Source: Spirosoma sp. KCTC 42546 (GTDB taxonomy: Bacteria; Bacteroidota; Bacteroidia; Cytophagales; Spirosomataceae). From it: a stretch of DNA of 64,000 nucleotides. Within the stretch, counting starts at the first letter, position 1. Each line of letters starts with the position of its first letter. The position numbers and the translations under genes are program-made. The notes under the pieces are model-generated. The model was not told the DNA's origin. It saw only the letters and a list, made by a program, of their open reading frames with translations, and did no database searches. Below are positions 37,023 through 46,671 of the stretch, piece after piece. The stretch lies in contig NZ_CP041360.1 in assembly GCF_006965485.1 (NCBI RefSeq), positions 6,986,501 to 7,050,500 on the forward strand, written 5' to 3'.

Positions 37023-37053
37023 CAAGTATACTAGCCAAATAGCGCGAATCCAA
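37023..37053 (-). promoter_or_regulatory. Probable metY promoter
   Basis: Minus strand TTG (37053-37051), 20 bp, then TATACTTG (37030-37023), one mismatch from the Bacteroidetes TAnnTTTG element. Transcription would begin a few bases downstream, about 40 nt before the riboswitch P1 stem. Confidence 0.5.
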
Positions 37054-37161
37054 ACGTGGTCTGTTTTTTCTATCCGATAACACATTTTTTCGCTTTTGCT
37101 GATCTGTGTTCATTCATTAAGTCAATTCATTGTTTACTTTTGTGGTAAGACATCCCACCCA

Positions 37162-37488
37162 ATGAATCAGACGTACCGCTATAATCGCGAAAATGCTACC
37201 CGGGTAGCTGGCACTACGACCCTGAAGGACGCAATCGGGCAGTTGCTAAAGGCGTATCAACTCCAGACTCGGTTTAATGAAACGTATCTGGAAGCCTTCT
37301 GGGGGCGTATGATGGGTCCAGCTATTGCCTCACGTACAAACCGACTTTACGTTCGCGATCGGAAGCTTCACATTGAAATTGGTTCGGCTCCGCTTCGTAA
37401 CGAGCTCGTTAATGCCAAGCAGAAACTTATTCAGCTAGTCAATAAAGACATGGGGTCCGATGTGATTGACGACGTGATATTTATCTGA
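37162..37488 (+). CDS. DUF721-family protein
   Basis: 108 residues from ATG 37162. The start is preferred because the family begins near the basic N-terminus and because a TACTTTTG box (37135-37142) lies just upstream. Motifs: TTLKDAIGQLLKAYQLQTRFNETYLEAFWGRMMG in pieces, IASRTNRLYVRDRKLHIEIGSAPLRNELVNAKQKLI, and a C-terminal IDDVIFI. DUF721 proteins are small nucleic-acid-associated proteins, often beside recF or rnr genes in other bacteria, with no firm function. Convergent with the methyltransferase. Confidence 0.85.
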   Translation: MNQTYRYNRENATRVAGTTTLKDAIGQLLKAYQLQTRFNETYLEAFWGRMMGPAIASRTNRLYVRDRKLHIEIGSAPLRNELVNAKQKLIQLVNKDMGSDVIDDVIFI

Positions 37489-37517
37489 TCAGTGTCGATA
37501 CTTAACCAATAGATTAC

Positions 37518-38219
37518 TTAAAATTGAATGAGTAAGTTGCGACGTTCCTGTTGCATGGTTAAAGGTTCGTCAATAAAATTAGCATTTAAACCCACTTGCC
37601 GGCAAATACGTAACCACTCCTGCTGAGGTATAGTCAAAAAACCATTCTTCTGTCGAACGGCATAGTAGCTAGACAGTCGTAGGCGAACCAACAATTTTAT
37701 TGTAGCGAGCAATTGCCTTTGTTTGAATGACCTTCCGATCATACTCCATATATCTTTCAGTACGCTCCCGCCTACCATCAAATCGCAAATCAGCGCTTTG
37801 GCATTAGGTGCAGCTACTTGTTTTATTGATTTCAGTAATTGTTCAATTTCAGCGGTGTTCCGATAGTATTGAACCACACTCATCACAATAATCACGTTAA
37901 AGCGCTGGTCGCTTATAAGATTAAAATTAAGGTAATCATCCGGCGACAAATCATAAAAGTGGACATTCGGGTGATGCATGTGTTTACTTCGGGCAATCTC
38001 ATTGTAGCGCTTAGAGATATCAATCCCATGAATTTCACGGACTTTATTGTACCAGGCATCTTCTAAATTACCTGGTCCAGAACCGATGTCCAGTACTTTG
38101 TCTGTAGGCGATAATGAAATGTATTTTTCAACTCGATCTAAGAAATAATCGTAATTAACTGACATTGATTGATCGAACTCATTCTCCTGCTGCCAGAAAT
38201 CCAGCCATGTTACCATCAT
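37518..38219 (-). CDS. Class I SAM-dependent methyltransferase
   Basis: 233 residues from the ATG at 38219, chosen because an AAGGTAAG-like ribosome site precedes it; a frame upstream adds 18 residues. Rossmann motif I KVLDIGSGPGNLEDAW, motif II EIHGIDISKRYNEIARSK, then FNVIIVMSVVQYY. The substrate is not indicated; C-terminal part is rich in basic residues (FKQRQLLATIKLLVRLRLSSYYAVRQKNGF). Located between DUF721 and the decayed GT87 gene, adjacent to glycosyltransferase and deacetylase genes, so sugar or lipid-linked methylation is possible. Confidence 0.8.
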   Translation of the reverse strand: MMVTWLDFWQQENEFDQSMSVNYDYFLDRVEKYISLSPTDKVLDIGSGPGNLEDAWYNKVREIHGIDISKRYNEIARSKHMHHPNVHFYDLSPDDYLNFNLISDQRFNVIIVMSVVQYYRNTAEIEQLLKSIKQVAAPNAKALICDLMVGGSVLKDIWSMIGRSFKQRQLLATIKLLVRLRLSSYYAVRQKNGFLTIPQQEWLRICRQVGLNANFIDEPLTMQQERRNLLIQF

Positions 38220-38308
38220 CCAACTTACCTTTTTTATATTGCTCGAAGTGTACCCTATAATTACCGAATGCAACCAGATACTATTGCAAGATTAAAAAGG
38301 GATTAAAT

Positions 38309-39443
38309 TTAATTACTACTTACTAACGAGTGCGAACGTTGTAACATTAAGTAAATAATTCTAAACCAAATCAATGCACATGGCAGGGCTTTCAGCACAT
38401 AGGGCTTAACAAATTGCTCCCGTATAAAGGGCGGAAAAATATCGCTCGGTGAAAAAACGGTGAATACAAGACAACTAATCAGAAGTGCGCGATCAAGCCT
38501 GCTCTGAGGACAGTAAAACCACCAAACCATTACGCCAGTTACAGCCGTAATATAGGTTGGCGACTCAGAAACGGGATTAAAAATAACCTGAAAAATGAGA
38601 ACAGACGCGATCATCAATATACGAAATGAGCGCTCACCAAACCGATTAACCTGACTATAAACGCTACAGAATACTACAATACCTAAGCCAATAATGACTG
38701 ATGTTGGAACATCTGGGGAGATGAATACATGAACAAGTCGATGAATCGATGTATTTGCCCATTTGTCATGATCAGACTTAATAAATAACTGATGTACCCA
38801 CAAATCATACTGCCATAGTAACTTGGTGGGTGTCGTGAATAAGAGGGGCAATAAACCAAGCAACACGCCCCATAGTATCTATAGACACTAAAGAACGTGG
38901 TTTCTGGGGGTAAAGCAGAAACAAGGCGGCTGCAACAAGGCTATAAATCTTAATATTGAAACCAAGAATGATAAAAAAAGCAGCCCAGAAGTGTTGTCGT
39001 TTCTCAAAACTAATGAATGCAGCTAATGGAATAGCACCGATAAGCGGATTTGTCTGACTATTCACTAACGACGTGAATAATTCCTGTAAACAAAACCAGT
39101 AGGCAAACACCTTCTGCTGATGCGAAAGCGGCATTCGGTAGATGGCCAACACCCAAATACCGGCAAACAGAAAATGCCATAGAAATAGCCCTGCCGAAAA
39201 AGGCAGCATAAAAACAGGTGCAAATAAAGCTGGGAAGGTAGGAGCGTAATGAAAATGATCAGCGTATTGGTCCGGATAGAGGCTATACAGGCTTTTGCCC
39301 TCTAGCAGATGCTCGAGCGAATAATAGAAAATCCGGTAATTGTTCGAATCGAGAAGTATAACTGTTCGAACACTGACAAAAAGTGTAAGTAGGGCAAAAA
39401 TGCCGAAGATGAATCGATACGGTGAGTTTAGGGATTCTCTACG
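38309..39443 (-). pseudogene. GT87/DUF2029-type membrane glycosyltransferase, decayed
   Basis: The minus strand reads SPYRFIFGIFALLTLFVSVRT, then multi-spanning sequence with LEGKSLYSLYPDQYADHF, YAPTFPALFAPVFMLP and later NPVSESPTYITAVTGVMVWW, the fingerprint of GT87-like polyprenyl-sugar transferases. Two lesions: no ATG/GTG/TTG exists between the in-frame stop before 39443 and residue about 75, and a one-base shift near 38870 separates the first half (ends 38805) from the second half (starts about 38866). Overlaps the deacetylase gene end by about 16 bp. Natural role would have been transfer of sugar from a lipid carrier. Confidence 0.75.
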
Positions 39444-40231
39444 TTAAGGCTTTGCACAAATTCGCCCATTGTCCTGCAATCACCAAGTGATTTTAGATAA
39501 CGCAATAAGGCTTCAACCCGGTCAAGCAGTTCATCGCGTGAGTGTCGGCGAACATACGTTGGTATTTTCTCATAGCCCGACAAGTCCGTAAATTCCCAGG
39601 GGTGAACATATAAATTCAAAAAACCATCGGCCTCCAGCGTTTGCCGACAGAGTAGTTTGTAATAAGCAAACGGGAAATTTTTTAGACTCAACCAAAATAA
39701 AGGCAATCGTAATCGGGGCGTAACTGACGCTGGAATTTGCCAGACGCCTACCTCTTTGAATGGGTGCCGGGGCTCCCCCCAGTGATTATAACGTCCCGGA
39801 ATCCAGGTCGGGTGCAATGACGAATTATATTGATAACCAGCCTGCTGCACATCATTCGGATCAACAAAACCCATGCGCGCCCGCCGGAAACCCGTTACAG
39901 GCTGTTTCAATAACTCTTCAAGAGCCAACCGAGATTTGAGCAAATCGGCAGGTTCGAAGGTCGTATGAAAATAGCCGTGCGACGCGATTTCGTGTTTTTG
40001 AGCTAAACTCCGAATTAATTCCGTCTCGTGAAGCGCATAATTAGCCGTTGTAAACAAAGTAGTTCGCGCGCCTACGGCATCGAACCGTTGCGCCAAAAGA
40101 CGCAAGCCACGGGTTGATACAGCGAGTTGTTCACTCAGTGGAATGTTGTGACCAAACTCAACAGCCGTATCAAACTCTTCTATATCAACGGTGAATAAAA
40201 TACTACGTCCTCCTCGGTTGGGGATTGCCAT
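39428..40231 (-). CDS. Polysaccharide deacetylase family protein (NodB fold)
   Basis: 267 residues. NodB-type motifs: ILFTVDIEEFDTAV (metal/catalytic Asp pair), HEIASHGYFHTTF (SHxxxH metal ligands) and GFRRARMGFVDPNDV (motif 3). A His appears again in LNLYVHPWEF (motif 5). Removes acetyl groups from surface or peptidoglycan-type amino sugars, or acts on a lipid-linked intermediate. No signal peptide. It overlaps the GT2 gene by 52 bp on the same strand, a strong sign of coupled translation. Confidence 0.88.
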   Translation of the reverse strand: MAIPNRGGRSILFTVDIEEFDTAVEFGHNIPLSEQLAVSTRGLRLLAQRFDAVGARTTLFTTANYALHETELIRSLAQKHEIASHGYFHTTFEPADLLKSRLALEELLKQPVTGFRRARMGFVDPNDVQQAGYQYNSSLHPTWIPGRYNHWGEPRHPFKEVGVWQIPASVTPRLRLPLFWLSLKNFPFAYYKLLCRQTLEADGFLNLYVHPWEFTDLSGYEKIPTYVRRHSRDELLDRVEALLRYLKSLGDCRTMGEFVQSLNVENP

Positions 40232-41181
40232 GTTGTTACAGTCTCCTCGATCTCGCTCGTATCACCGATGATATAGGCCGGGCGCCCTTTCACTTCAACG
40301 AACGTTTTGCCTAAATATACGCCGATAATGCCAATCATAATGAACTGAACGCCCCCAATCAGCACCAGAAGCAGTACTAGCGTTGTCCAACCCGATACAG
40401 TGGCATCTGTAAAAAAGTGCTCATATAAGGTTTCTGCACCAAACAGGGTAGCAAATAGGAACATCCCAAAACCGAGCAATACCGACAAATATAGAGGACG
40501 TGTCGAAAACGACGTAATACCCATTGCTGCCAGTTGCAGCATTTTTCGGAACGAATATTTAGATCGGCCTGCGTACCGGGCCGCAGGTTCGTACAGAACC
40601 CGGCACTGCCGAAATCCAACCCACGAAATAGCGCCCCTCAGGAACAGATCGTTTTCCTTAAATTGCTTAATTGTATTGACCACTTTCCGATCAAGCAATC
40701 GGAAATCGGCAGCACCGTCTTCGATCTGTAGATTCGAAGCATTACGCAGGATTTTATAGAAGTATTTCGAGGTTGTCCGCTTAAACCAGGATAGTTTAGG
40801 ATCGGGCTGCCGAACAGTATACACCACTTCGTAACCTTCGCGCCACTTATTAACTAGCGTTGGAATCAACTCGGGGGGGTGTTGCAGATCAGCATCAAGG
40901 CAAATTACAGCTTCGCCACGGGCATTGTCATAACCAGCTCGTAAGGCCATCTGGTGACCAAAATTCCGGGAAAACGAAATGAAACGAACCACCGGATACG
41001 CTTGACTTAATTGCCGTAGTACATAACGGGTTTGATCGGAACTACCGTCATCAACAATCAGAATTTCGTAAGAATCGTATTGTTCCATAACAGCCATGAG
41101 CCGATGAACCAATACAGGTAAATTCTCTTCCTCGTTAAAAGCCGGTACAACCAAACTGATCATACCTGAATGAAATTTCAT
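40180..41181 (-). CDS. GT2-family glycosyltransferase (GtrB/DPM1-type with C-terminal membrane helices)
   Basis: 333 residues. N-terminal GT-A domain: MISLVVPAFNEEENLPVLVHRLM, ILIVDDGSSDQTRYVL, SFSRNFGHQMALRAGYDNA and VICLDADLQHPPELIP (DxD for UDP/GDP-sugar and metal). Two membrane helices near 230-300 (LYLSVLLGFGMFLFATLFG, TLVLLLVLIGGVQFIMIGIIGVYLGKT) match GtrB/ArnC-type polyprenyl-phosphate glycosyltransferases. Makes a lipid-linked sugar that the deacetylase product of the overlapping gene might modify and the (now broken) GT87 protein might use. Upstream, 41182-41830 has no gene. Confidence 0.92.
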   Translation of the reverse strand: MKFHSGMISLVVPAFNEEENLPVLVHRLMAVMEQYDSYEILIVDDGSSDQTRYVLRQLSQAYPVVRFISFSRNFGHQMALRAGYDNARGEAVICLDADLQHPPELIPTLVNKWREGYEVVYTVRQPDPKLSWFKRTTSKYFYKILRNASNLQIEDGAADFRLLDRKVVNTIKQFKENDLFLRGAISWVGFRQCRVLYEPAARYAGRSKYSFRKMLQLAAMGITSFSTRPLYLSVLLGFGMFLFATLFGAETLYEHFFTDATVSGWTTLVLLLVLIGGVQFIMIGIIGVYLGKTFVEVKGRPAYIIGDTSEIEETVTTWQSPTEEDVVFYSPLI

Positions 41182-41830
41182 AGTTTATTGATTTGTCAAG
41201 ACCGTTACGAGCGGGTTCCTTTAAAACTGGGTATAAATATAAGTATATCTACTTACCAATTCAAAATTATTAACGATATATGATAGGATAAAGATTCTAT
41301 ACTATAAATGCATTATCTGTTCGTAGGCGATGTAATAAAAGTAGAGGATTGAAACTGATACAGATAGCGGCAAAAACAGCCCATTTCCTCAGTACCGCTA
41401 GCTACTCAAAAATTTACACTACTCAGTAAAGATACCTTTCGTCAATTACCCGAAGGAAGGCCACAACCAGCCAACCCGGCATATAGTTGAACGAACCTAA
41501 ATCATCTTTCCTGGGACTTTTTAGTTAACTTATCCTCTTGCTTCTTATTAACCACAGAGCACTCTACATAGGCACCCATCTATTATAGATCTGCCAAGAA
41601 GGTTGTGTAAGCTTTTTGATGGATCGTACTTTTTGCTTTTACTCATTTTTTCAATCAAATTTTTATGTAAACACGACCTGATTGTTGATTGGCTTGTAGC
41701 ACAGTGCATCCGGCGAAATACTTAGCAAGAAACAGCTGTCGCCGATGGAGGTCAAATCGAACTGTACTAATTTTACCTTATCACTTAGTAATTGGCCAAC
41801 CTGACTTTATTAACAACTTCGCACTAACGT
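41182..41830. other. 649-bp AT-rich intergenic region
   Basis: No coding similarity or strong inverted repeat recognised. It carries the divergent promoters for the GT2 operon and the CocE-type gene. Confidence 0.4.
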
Positions 41831-43750
41831 ATGAAAATCACTACAAATCAATGGCAACAGGCTTCAGGCGTCGTTTTGTGCCTATTCTTATCTCTACTGG
41901 CCAATCGACTGGCTGCTCAGGCCTCAGGCGGAATAAATAAAGCCGACTCTGCCTATGTCCGGGAAAACTATACCAAACTGGAGCGGATGGTTCCTATGCG
42001 CGATGGTGTAAAGCTTTTCACCTCGATTTATGTACCAAAAAATACCGACCAGACGTACCCAATTATGCTGGATCGCACACCCTACAGCGTAGCACCATAC
42101 GGGGAAGACAAATACAAAACGTCCATAGGGCCGTCCATGCTCTTTGCGCGTGACGGCTATATCATCGTCTACCAGGATGTACGAGGCAAGTACATGTCGG
42201 AAGGGGATTTTGTGGCGGTAAAACCCTACATGCCCAACAAGAAAAAGAAGACTGACGTCGATGAAATTTCCGATACCTACGATACCATTGACTGGTTACT
42301 GAAAAATATTCCGAACAACAACGGGCGGGTTGGCACCTGGGGTATATCGGCACCGGGCTTTTATACCACAACAACCCTCATCGATGCCCATCCAGCCCTG
42401 AAAGCCGCTTCGCCCCAGGCACCGGTGACAGACTGGTTCATGGGTGATGATCGACATCATAATGGCGCCTTCTTTCTTATGGGCACATTTGCGTTTTTAT
42501 CCTCTTATGGCCAGCCTCGACCCGAGCCGACGCCCAAAAACAGTCCTGGCTTTTCGGCATACGGCACGCCAAGCGGTTATGAGTTTTACATGAATCTGGG
42601 GCCGATAAAAAATGCAAACGAGCAGATTTTTAAAGGAAAGAATGCCATCTGGAATGAGATGATGGATCACGAAGCCTATGATGCATTCTGGCAGGCCCGC
42701 ACGCCTGTTCCCTATCTGAAAAACATTAAACCGGCGGTTATGACGGTTGGTGGATGGTTCGATCAGGAAGATTTATATGGTCCGCTTAAGGTGTACGCCG
42801 GCATCGAACGAAACAATCCCCAATCGCCTAATTCATTGGTTATGGGCCCCTGGATTCACGGAGGCTGGTCGCGGGGACCGGGCGAAACGCTGGGCAATAT
42901 TCGTTTTGGGGATAAGACCTCAGTGTTTTATCGGGAAACCATTGAATTTCCCTTTTTCGGCCACTACCTGAAAGACAAACCCGATCCACAGTTGCCGAAA
43001 GCATATATTTTTGACACAGGCTTAAATCAGTGGAACAAGTACGACCAATGGCCACCCAAGACAGCTCAGGAGAAAAAACTCTATTTCCATCCAAACGGAA
43101 AGCTATCGTTTGATATGCCCCAAATCAGTCAGACTCCATTCGATGAGTACGTCAGTGATCCTAAAAAGCCAGTTCCTTATACAGCCGAAATTCGGAACGT
43201 TCGGGGAAGCGACTTTATGTATGAAGATCAACGCTTTGCGGCCACTCGCCCCGATGTGATGGTGTACGAATCGGATACGTTGACCGAAGATGTAACGATA
43301 GCAGGAAATGTACTAGCCGATCTGTTCGTTTCCACCACCGGTACCGATGCTGACTTTGTTGTGAAGTTAATCGATGTATACCCCGCTGCTGCCCCGAACA
43401 ATAGCCCTATTCCTGGGACTAAGATGGGCGGCTTTCAATTGCTGGTGCGGGGCGAAGTAATGCGGGCCAAGTTCCGCAACAGTTTTTCAAAACCCGAAGC
43501 TATGAAACCGGGCGAGGTTACGGAAGTAAAATTCGATATGCAGGACGCGGCCCACACGTTTAAGAAAGGACACAAGCTAATGGTTCAGGCTCAAAGCTCG
43601 TGGTTCCCATTGGTCGATCGCAATCCGCAAACGTTTGTAAATATTTATCAGGCTACCGAAGCCGATTTCAAGAAGGCAACACACCGGATTTATTTTTCAC
43701 CCCAACAACCATCCAGTGTCATGGTGAGTGTTCTTAAAGACCCCAATTGA
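41831..43750 (+). CDS. CocE/NonD-family serine hydrolase (X-Pro dipeptidyl-peptidase-like), exported
   Basis: 639 residues. Signal peptide (ASGVVLCLFLSLLANRLAAQ), then the CocE fold: MRDGVKLFTSIYVPKN, PIMLDRTPYSVAPYG, IIVYQDVRGKYMSEG, TWGISAPGFYTTTTLI (elbow with GISAPG instead of the usual GxSYxG), NIKPAVMTVGGWFDQEDLYGP (Asp) and LVMGPWIHGGW (His), followed by the C-terminal jelly-roll (about 430-630). Family members hydrolyse beta-lactam side chains, alpha-amino acid esters or peptides (glutaryl-7-ACA acylase type). Periplasmic. Confidence 0.9.
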   Translation: MKITTNQWQQASGVVLCLFLSLLANRLAAQASGGINKADSAYVRENYTKLERMVPMRDGVKLFTSIYVPKNTDQTYPIMLDRTPYSVAPYGEDKYKTSIGPSMLFARDGYIIVYQDVRGKYMSEGDFVAVKPYMPNKKKKTDVDEISDTYDTIDWLLKNIPNNNGRVGTWGISAPGFYTTTTLIDAHPALKAASPQAPVTDWFMGDDRHHNGAFFLMGTFAFLSSYGQPRPEPTPKNSPGFSAYGTPSGYEFYMNLGPIKNANEQIFKGKNAIWNEMMDHEAYDAFWQARTPVPYLKNIKPAVMTVGGWFDQEDLYGPLKVYAGIERNNPQSPNSLVMGPWIHGGWSRGPGETLGNIRFGDKTSVFYRETIEFPFFGHYLKDKPDPQLPKAYIFDTGLNQWNKYDQWPPKTAQEKKLYFHPNGKLSFDMPQISQTPFDEYVSDPKKPVPYTAEIRNVRGSDFMYEDQRFAATRPDVMVYESDTLTEDVTIAGNVLADLFVSTTGTDADFVVKLIDVYPAAAPNNSPIPGTKMGGFQLLVRGEVMRAKFRNSFSKPEAMKPGEVTEVKFDMQDAAHTFKKGHKLMVQAQSSWFPLVDRNPQTFVNIYQATEADFKKATHRIYFSPQQPSSVMVSVLKDPN

Positions 43751-43780
43751 GTAGGAACCGAATTCCGAAAATTAAGCAAA

Positions 43781-43834
43781 ATGATTTAACCACAGAGGCA
43801 CAGAGAAAACTCTGTGCCTCTGTGGTTAAATCAT
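43781..43834. terminator. Perfect 25-bp hairpin between convergent genes
   Basis: Arms 43781-43805 and 43810-43834 are perfectly complementary around an AAAA loop. It lies between the CocE-type gene and the antiporter gene and ends exactly before the antiporter stop, a bidirectional terminator. Confidence 0.8.
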
Positions 43835-45436
43835 CTATCCCTCCGGTTGAACCAATGTAAGGCGGGCGGCTTCAAGGTCCAGTTCTTGCTCCATCTTTCG
43901 GAGGATTTCATCATCCAGCAACGTACTCTGACGTTGTTCAATCAAAACGGTTCGTTCTACATCGATCAGCTCCAACTGAAGTCGAATGGCTTGTTGGTAG
44001 AGTTCGGCAGGCCGCTGGGCGTTATCCGACGCCCTGAGCATTCCACTTAACTCATTGATTTTTAACTCGTATTCATTTTTCACGTAGCTCAGTACATCAT
44101 CGTGTACAGAACCCGCCGAATGATTGGCTTCGAGATGCGTAATTACCTGTAACGCCATTGTCCGCCGTAGTTTGCGCTCTTCGTGTTTTTCATCAATCTG
44201 CTCCCGAACATTTAGGGCTTCAACAATCACGGGCAAGGTAAGTCCCTGCACAACCAGCGTAATTAAAATAACAATGAACGTAATAAACAGAATAAGGTCA
44301 CGGGCAGGAAACGGTTGACCGTTGGGCAACTCATTCGGTAAGGCCAAGGCACCCGCCAGAGAAACTACGCCCCGCATACCCGCCCAGCCAATAATTGCCA
44401 CCTGTTGCCAGCTTGGCCTGGCTTCTCGCTTTCGGATGCGTGCACTTAACCAACGGGGCACATAAGCACCCGGAAAAACCCAGACAATCCGGCACACAAT
44501 CGCCACAGCGCTAATGAGTAAACCATACATAGCCGACTCGGGCAATGAATACCCATTCAGGTTGGATACAATCATGGGCAGTTGCAAACCAATCAGAATG
44601 AACACTAGACCATTAAGCAGGAAAACAACAATTTCCCAAACCGAATTTACCTGAAGTCGGCTATGGTAGGAAAACAATTCCGAGGTGCGAGCCGACAGAA
44701 AAAGGCCTGTCGTTACCGCGGTTAGCACCCCAGACAAGTGGAAGTTCTCGGCAATAAGATAAGCTCCGTAAGGCGTCAATAGAGTTATCGCCGTACTCAC
44801 GACCGCATCTTTACTAATAGTCCGGTGTACCCAAAGTAAAACCCAACCAATAGCTAACCCGATCGCCACACTTACCAGGGCAATCCCAACAAACTGTAGA
44901 CCAGCCTCCCAGAGTACAAACCGATTTGTCAGAATGGCTACCAGACCATATCGGTAAATAATCAGACTTGTGGCATCGTTTACCAGGCTTTCGCCTTCCA
45001 GCACCGTATTAATCCGTTTAGGCACGTTCAGCCCGCGCATGACCGATGAAGCCGCTACGGCATCGGGCGGAGCAATAATTGCCCCCAGTAAATACCCTTG
45101 TGCCAACGAAAAGCCCGGTATAACCGCATGAGCTACCAAAGCCACAACGGTTGATGTAAAGAGTACAAGTCCAACAGCCAGCATAGAAACCGACCGGCTG
45201 TACAGCTTTAGTTCAACATTGTCGATTTGCCACGCAGCCGCATAGAGTAATGGAGGTAGAAAAATGAGGAAAACGGCATCGGGCGACAGGATAACTGTTG
45301 GCAAGCCAGGTATCCAGCCAATAAGCAAGCCAACAAGTACTAACAAAATTGGGTAGGACAACCGGAATCGACGGGCAATTACTGCCAGTAAAGTTGTTAT
45401 GCCGAGTAAACCAGTTACTATTTCAATTGGATGCAT
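43835..45436 (-). CDS. Na+/H+ antiporter, CPA1/NhaP type
   Basis: 533 residues with about 12 membrane helices and a long cytosolic C-terminal tail (about 400-533, basic/acidic helical). Signature: GAIIAPPDAVAASSVMRGLNVPKRINTVLEGESLVNDATSLIIY in pieces, where the PDA and ND motifs hold the ion-binding Asp residues, and GWAGMRGVVSLAGALALP in the C-terminal half. CPA1 antiporters expel Na+ (or K+) in exchange for protons for pH and salt control. Monocistronic and divergent from the Kir channel gene, so the two may act together in cation balance. Confidence 0.93.
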   Translation of the reverse strand: MHPIEIVTGLLGITTLLAVIARRFRLSYPILLVLVGLLIGWIPGLPTVILSPDAVFLIFLPPLLYAAAWQIDNVELKLYSRSVSMLAVGLVLFTSTVVALVAHAVIPGFSLAQGYLLGAIIAPPDAVAASSVMRGLNVPKRINTVLEGESLVNDATSLIIYRYGLVAILTNRFVLWEAGLQFVGIALVSVAIGLAIGWVLLWVHRTISKDAVVSTAITLLTPYGAYLIAENFHLSGVLTAVTTGLFLSARTSELFSYHSRLQVNSVWEIVVFLLNGLVFILIGLQLPMIVSNLNGYSLPESAMYGLLISAVAIVCRIVWVFPGAYVPRWLSARIRKREARPSWQQVAIIGWAGMRGVVSLAGALALPNELPNGQPFPARDLILFITFIVILITLVVQGLTLPVIVEALNVREQIDEKHEERKLRRTMALQVITHLEANHSAGSVHDDVLSYVKNEYELKINELSGMLRASDNAQRPAELYQQAIRLQLELIDVERTVLIEQRQSTLLDDEILRKMEQELDLEAARLTLVQPEG

Positions 45437-45551
45437 TTAATGAACAGAATGGAGGATAATTCGGGTTAAGCGTTGAAGAGCAGGACAAAATAGCGATAAC
45501 TTTGTTAGCCCACCTACTCTAGTTATCTGCTTATTAAAAAACCTTTATTCT

Positions 45552-46538
45552 ATGAATGCATCGGGCCGTCAACTTTCCAGTCACGCCCCCCAAAATAGCC
45601 AGTTAGTTGAGCAGGAAGAAAAACGTACCGACCTAGGTTTTGGCACTAAACTAACCGATTCGAAGGTAAGGTTAGTGAATCAGGATGGCAGTTTTAACCT
45701 GGCTCGGGCTAATGGGTCTCTTTGGGATCGGTTAAATGTGTACAACCGGCTAATCACGATGAGTTGGGTGCAGTTTTTCACCTGGCTCCTGGCAGCCTAT
45801 CTGTTCACGAATACCCTATTTGCGGGTATTTATATGCTGGCCGATGCCAGTACACTCGTGGGTATCGACGACAAGAAACTAAACGGACCTTTCTGGAAGT
45901 GTTTCTTTTTCAGTTCACAAACTCTGACAACGGTAGGCTACGGCCATATTTCACCCAATAGTTTCCTGACAAGCTCCATTGCGGCTTTTGAATCTATGAT
46001 TGGGTTACTGGCCTTTGCGCTGGCAACGGGCTTGCTATATGGGCGGTTTTCCCGCCCCGTAGCGCATATACGTTTCTCAAAACAATCGGTATTTTCACCT
46101 TATCTGGATGTGAACGCCTGGATGTTTCGGATCATTAATACCCGCGCTAACCAGCTTATTAATTTAGAGATAACAGCAACCCTCTCACGCCTTGAACCAA
46201 AAGGAGATGGTACGCTTACCCGAAAATATTATCCCCTTAATTTTGAGCGGAACAAAGTGGCTTTCTTCCCCGCAAACTGGACACTGGTTCATCCCATCAC
46301 AGAAAAAAGTCCGTTATATGGCTGCACACCCGAAGAACTTGAGCAATCAGATACGGAAATTCTGATTTCGTTTCAGGCCTTAGATGATACCTTTGTGCAG
46401 AGCGTACACACGCGTTTCTCCTATCGATTCGACGAAATAAAATGGGGCCATAGATTTCGCCCTATGTTTGATGGCGATCAGCAAACGAAACTTGATCTGG
46501 ATAAACTGGACGAAACCGAAGAAGTTAACTTGAATTGA
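45552..46538 (+). CDS. Inward-rectifier-type potassium channel (KirBac-like)
   Basis: 328 residues. Two membrane helices (about 75-98, 145-170) flank a pore with SQTLTTVGYGHISPNS, the TVGYG K+ filter. The C-terminal cytosolic domain (FSRPVAHIRFSKQSVFSPYL, WMFRIINTRANQLINLEITATLSR, WTLVHPITEKSPLYGCTPEEL, RFSYRFDEIKWGHRF) is the immunoglobulin-like Kir fold. Forms a tetrameric channel in the inner membrane. Divergent from the NhaP-type antiporter. Confidence 0.95.
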   Translation: MNASGRQLSSHAPQNSQLVEQEEKRTDLGFGTKLTDSKVRLVNQDGSFNLARANGSLWDRLNVYNRLITMSWVQFFTWLLAAYLFTNTLFAGIYMLADASTLVGIDDKKLNGPFWKCFFFSSQTLTTVGYGHISPNSFLTSSIAAFESMIGLLAFALATGLLYGRFSRPVAHIRFSKQSVFSPYLDVNAWMFRIINTRANQLINLEITATLSRLEPKGDGTLTRKYYPLNFERNKVAFFPANWTLVHPITEKSPLYGCTPEELEQSDTEILISFQALDDTFVQSVHTRFSYRFDEIKWGHRFRPMFDGDQQTKLDLDKLDETEEVNLN

Positions 46539-46544
46539 TATATA

Positions 46545-46655
46545 GTTTGCGGTTTGAAGTCTGTAGTTTGTAGTTGGCTGGCGCACAATTGCTTTCGCCG
46601 TTCCGCTCGCTGGTGGAGTAAGCTAATCCCGAACTATAGACTTCAAACCGCAAAC
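46545..46655. repeat. Inverted repeat after the Kir channel gene
   Basis: Arms GTTTGCGGTTTGAAGTCTGT.. (46545-46568) and its complement at 46632-46655 match over 24 bp with one mismatch, with a 63-base centre. Same word family as at 8870 and 35280. Fills the gap before the LD-carboxypeptidase gene. Confidence 0.6.
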
Positions 46656-46671
46656 CCCAAACCTTTACTGA

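Noticed and set aside
41689..41940. Plus-strand frame overlapping the start of the CocE-type gene
   Set aside because: Out of frame with a signal peptide gene that clearly begins at 41831; composition is not protein-like.
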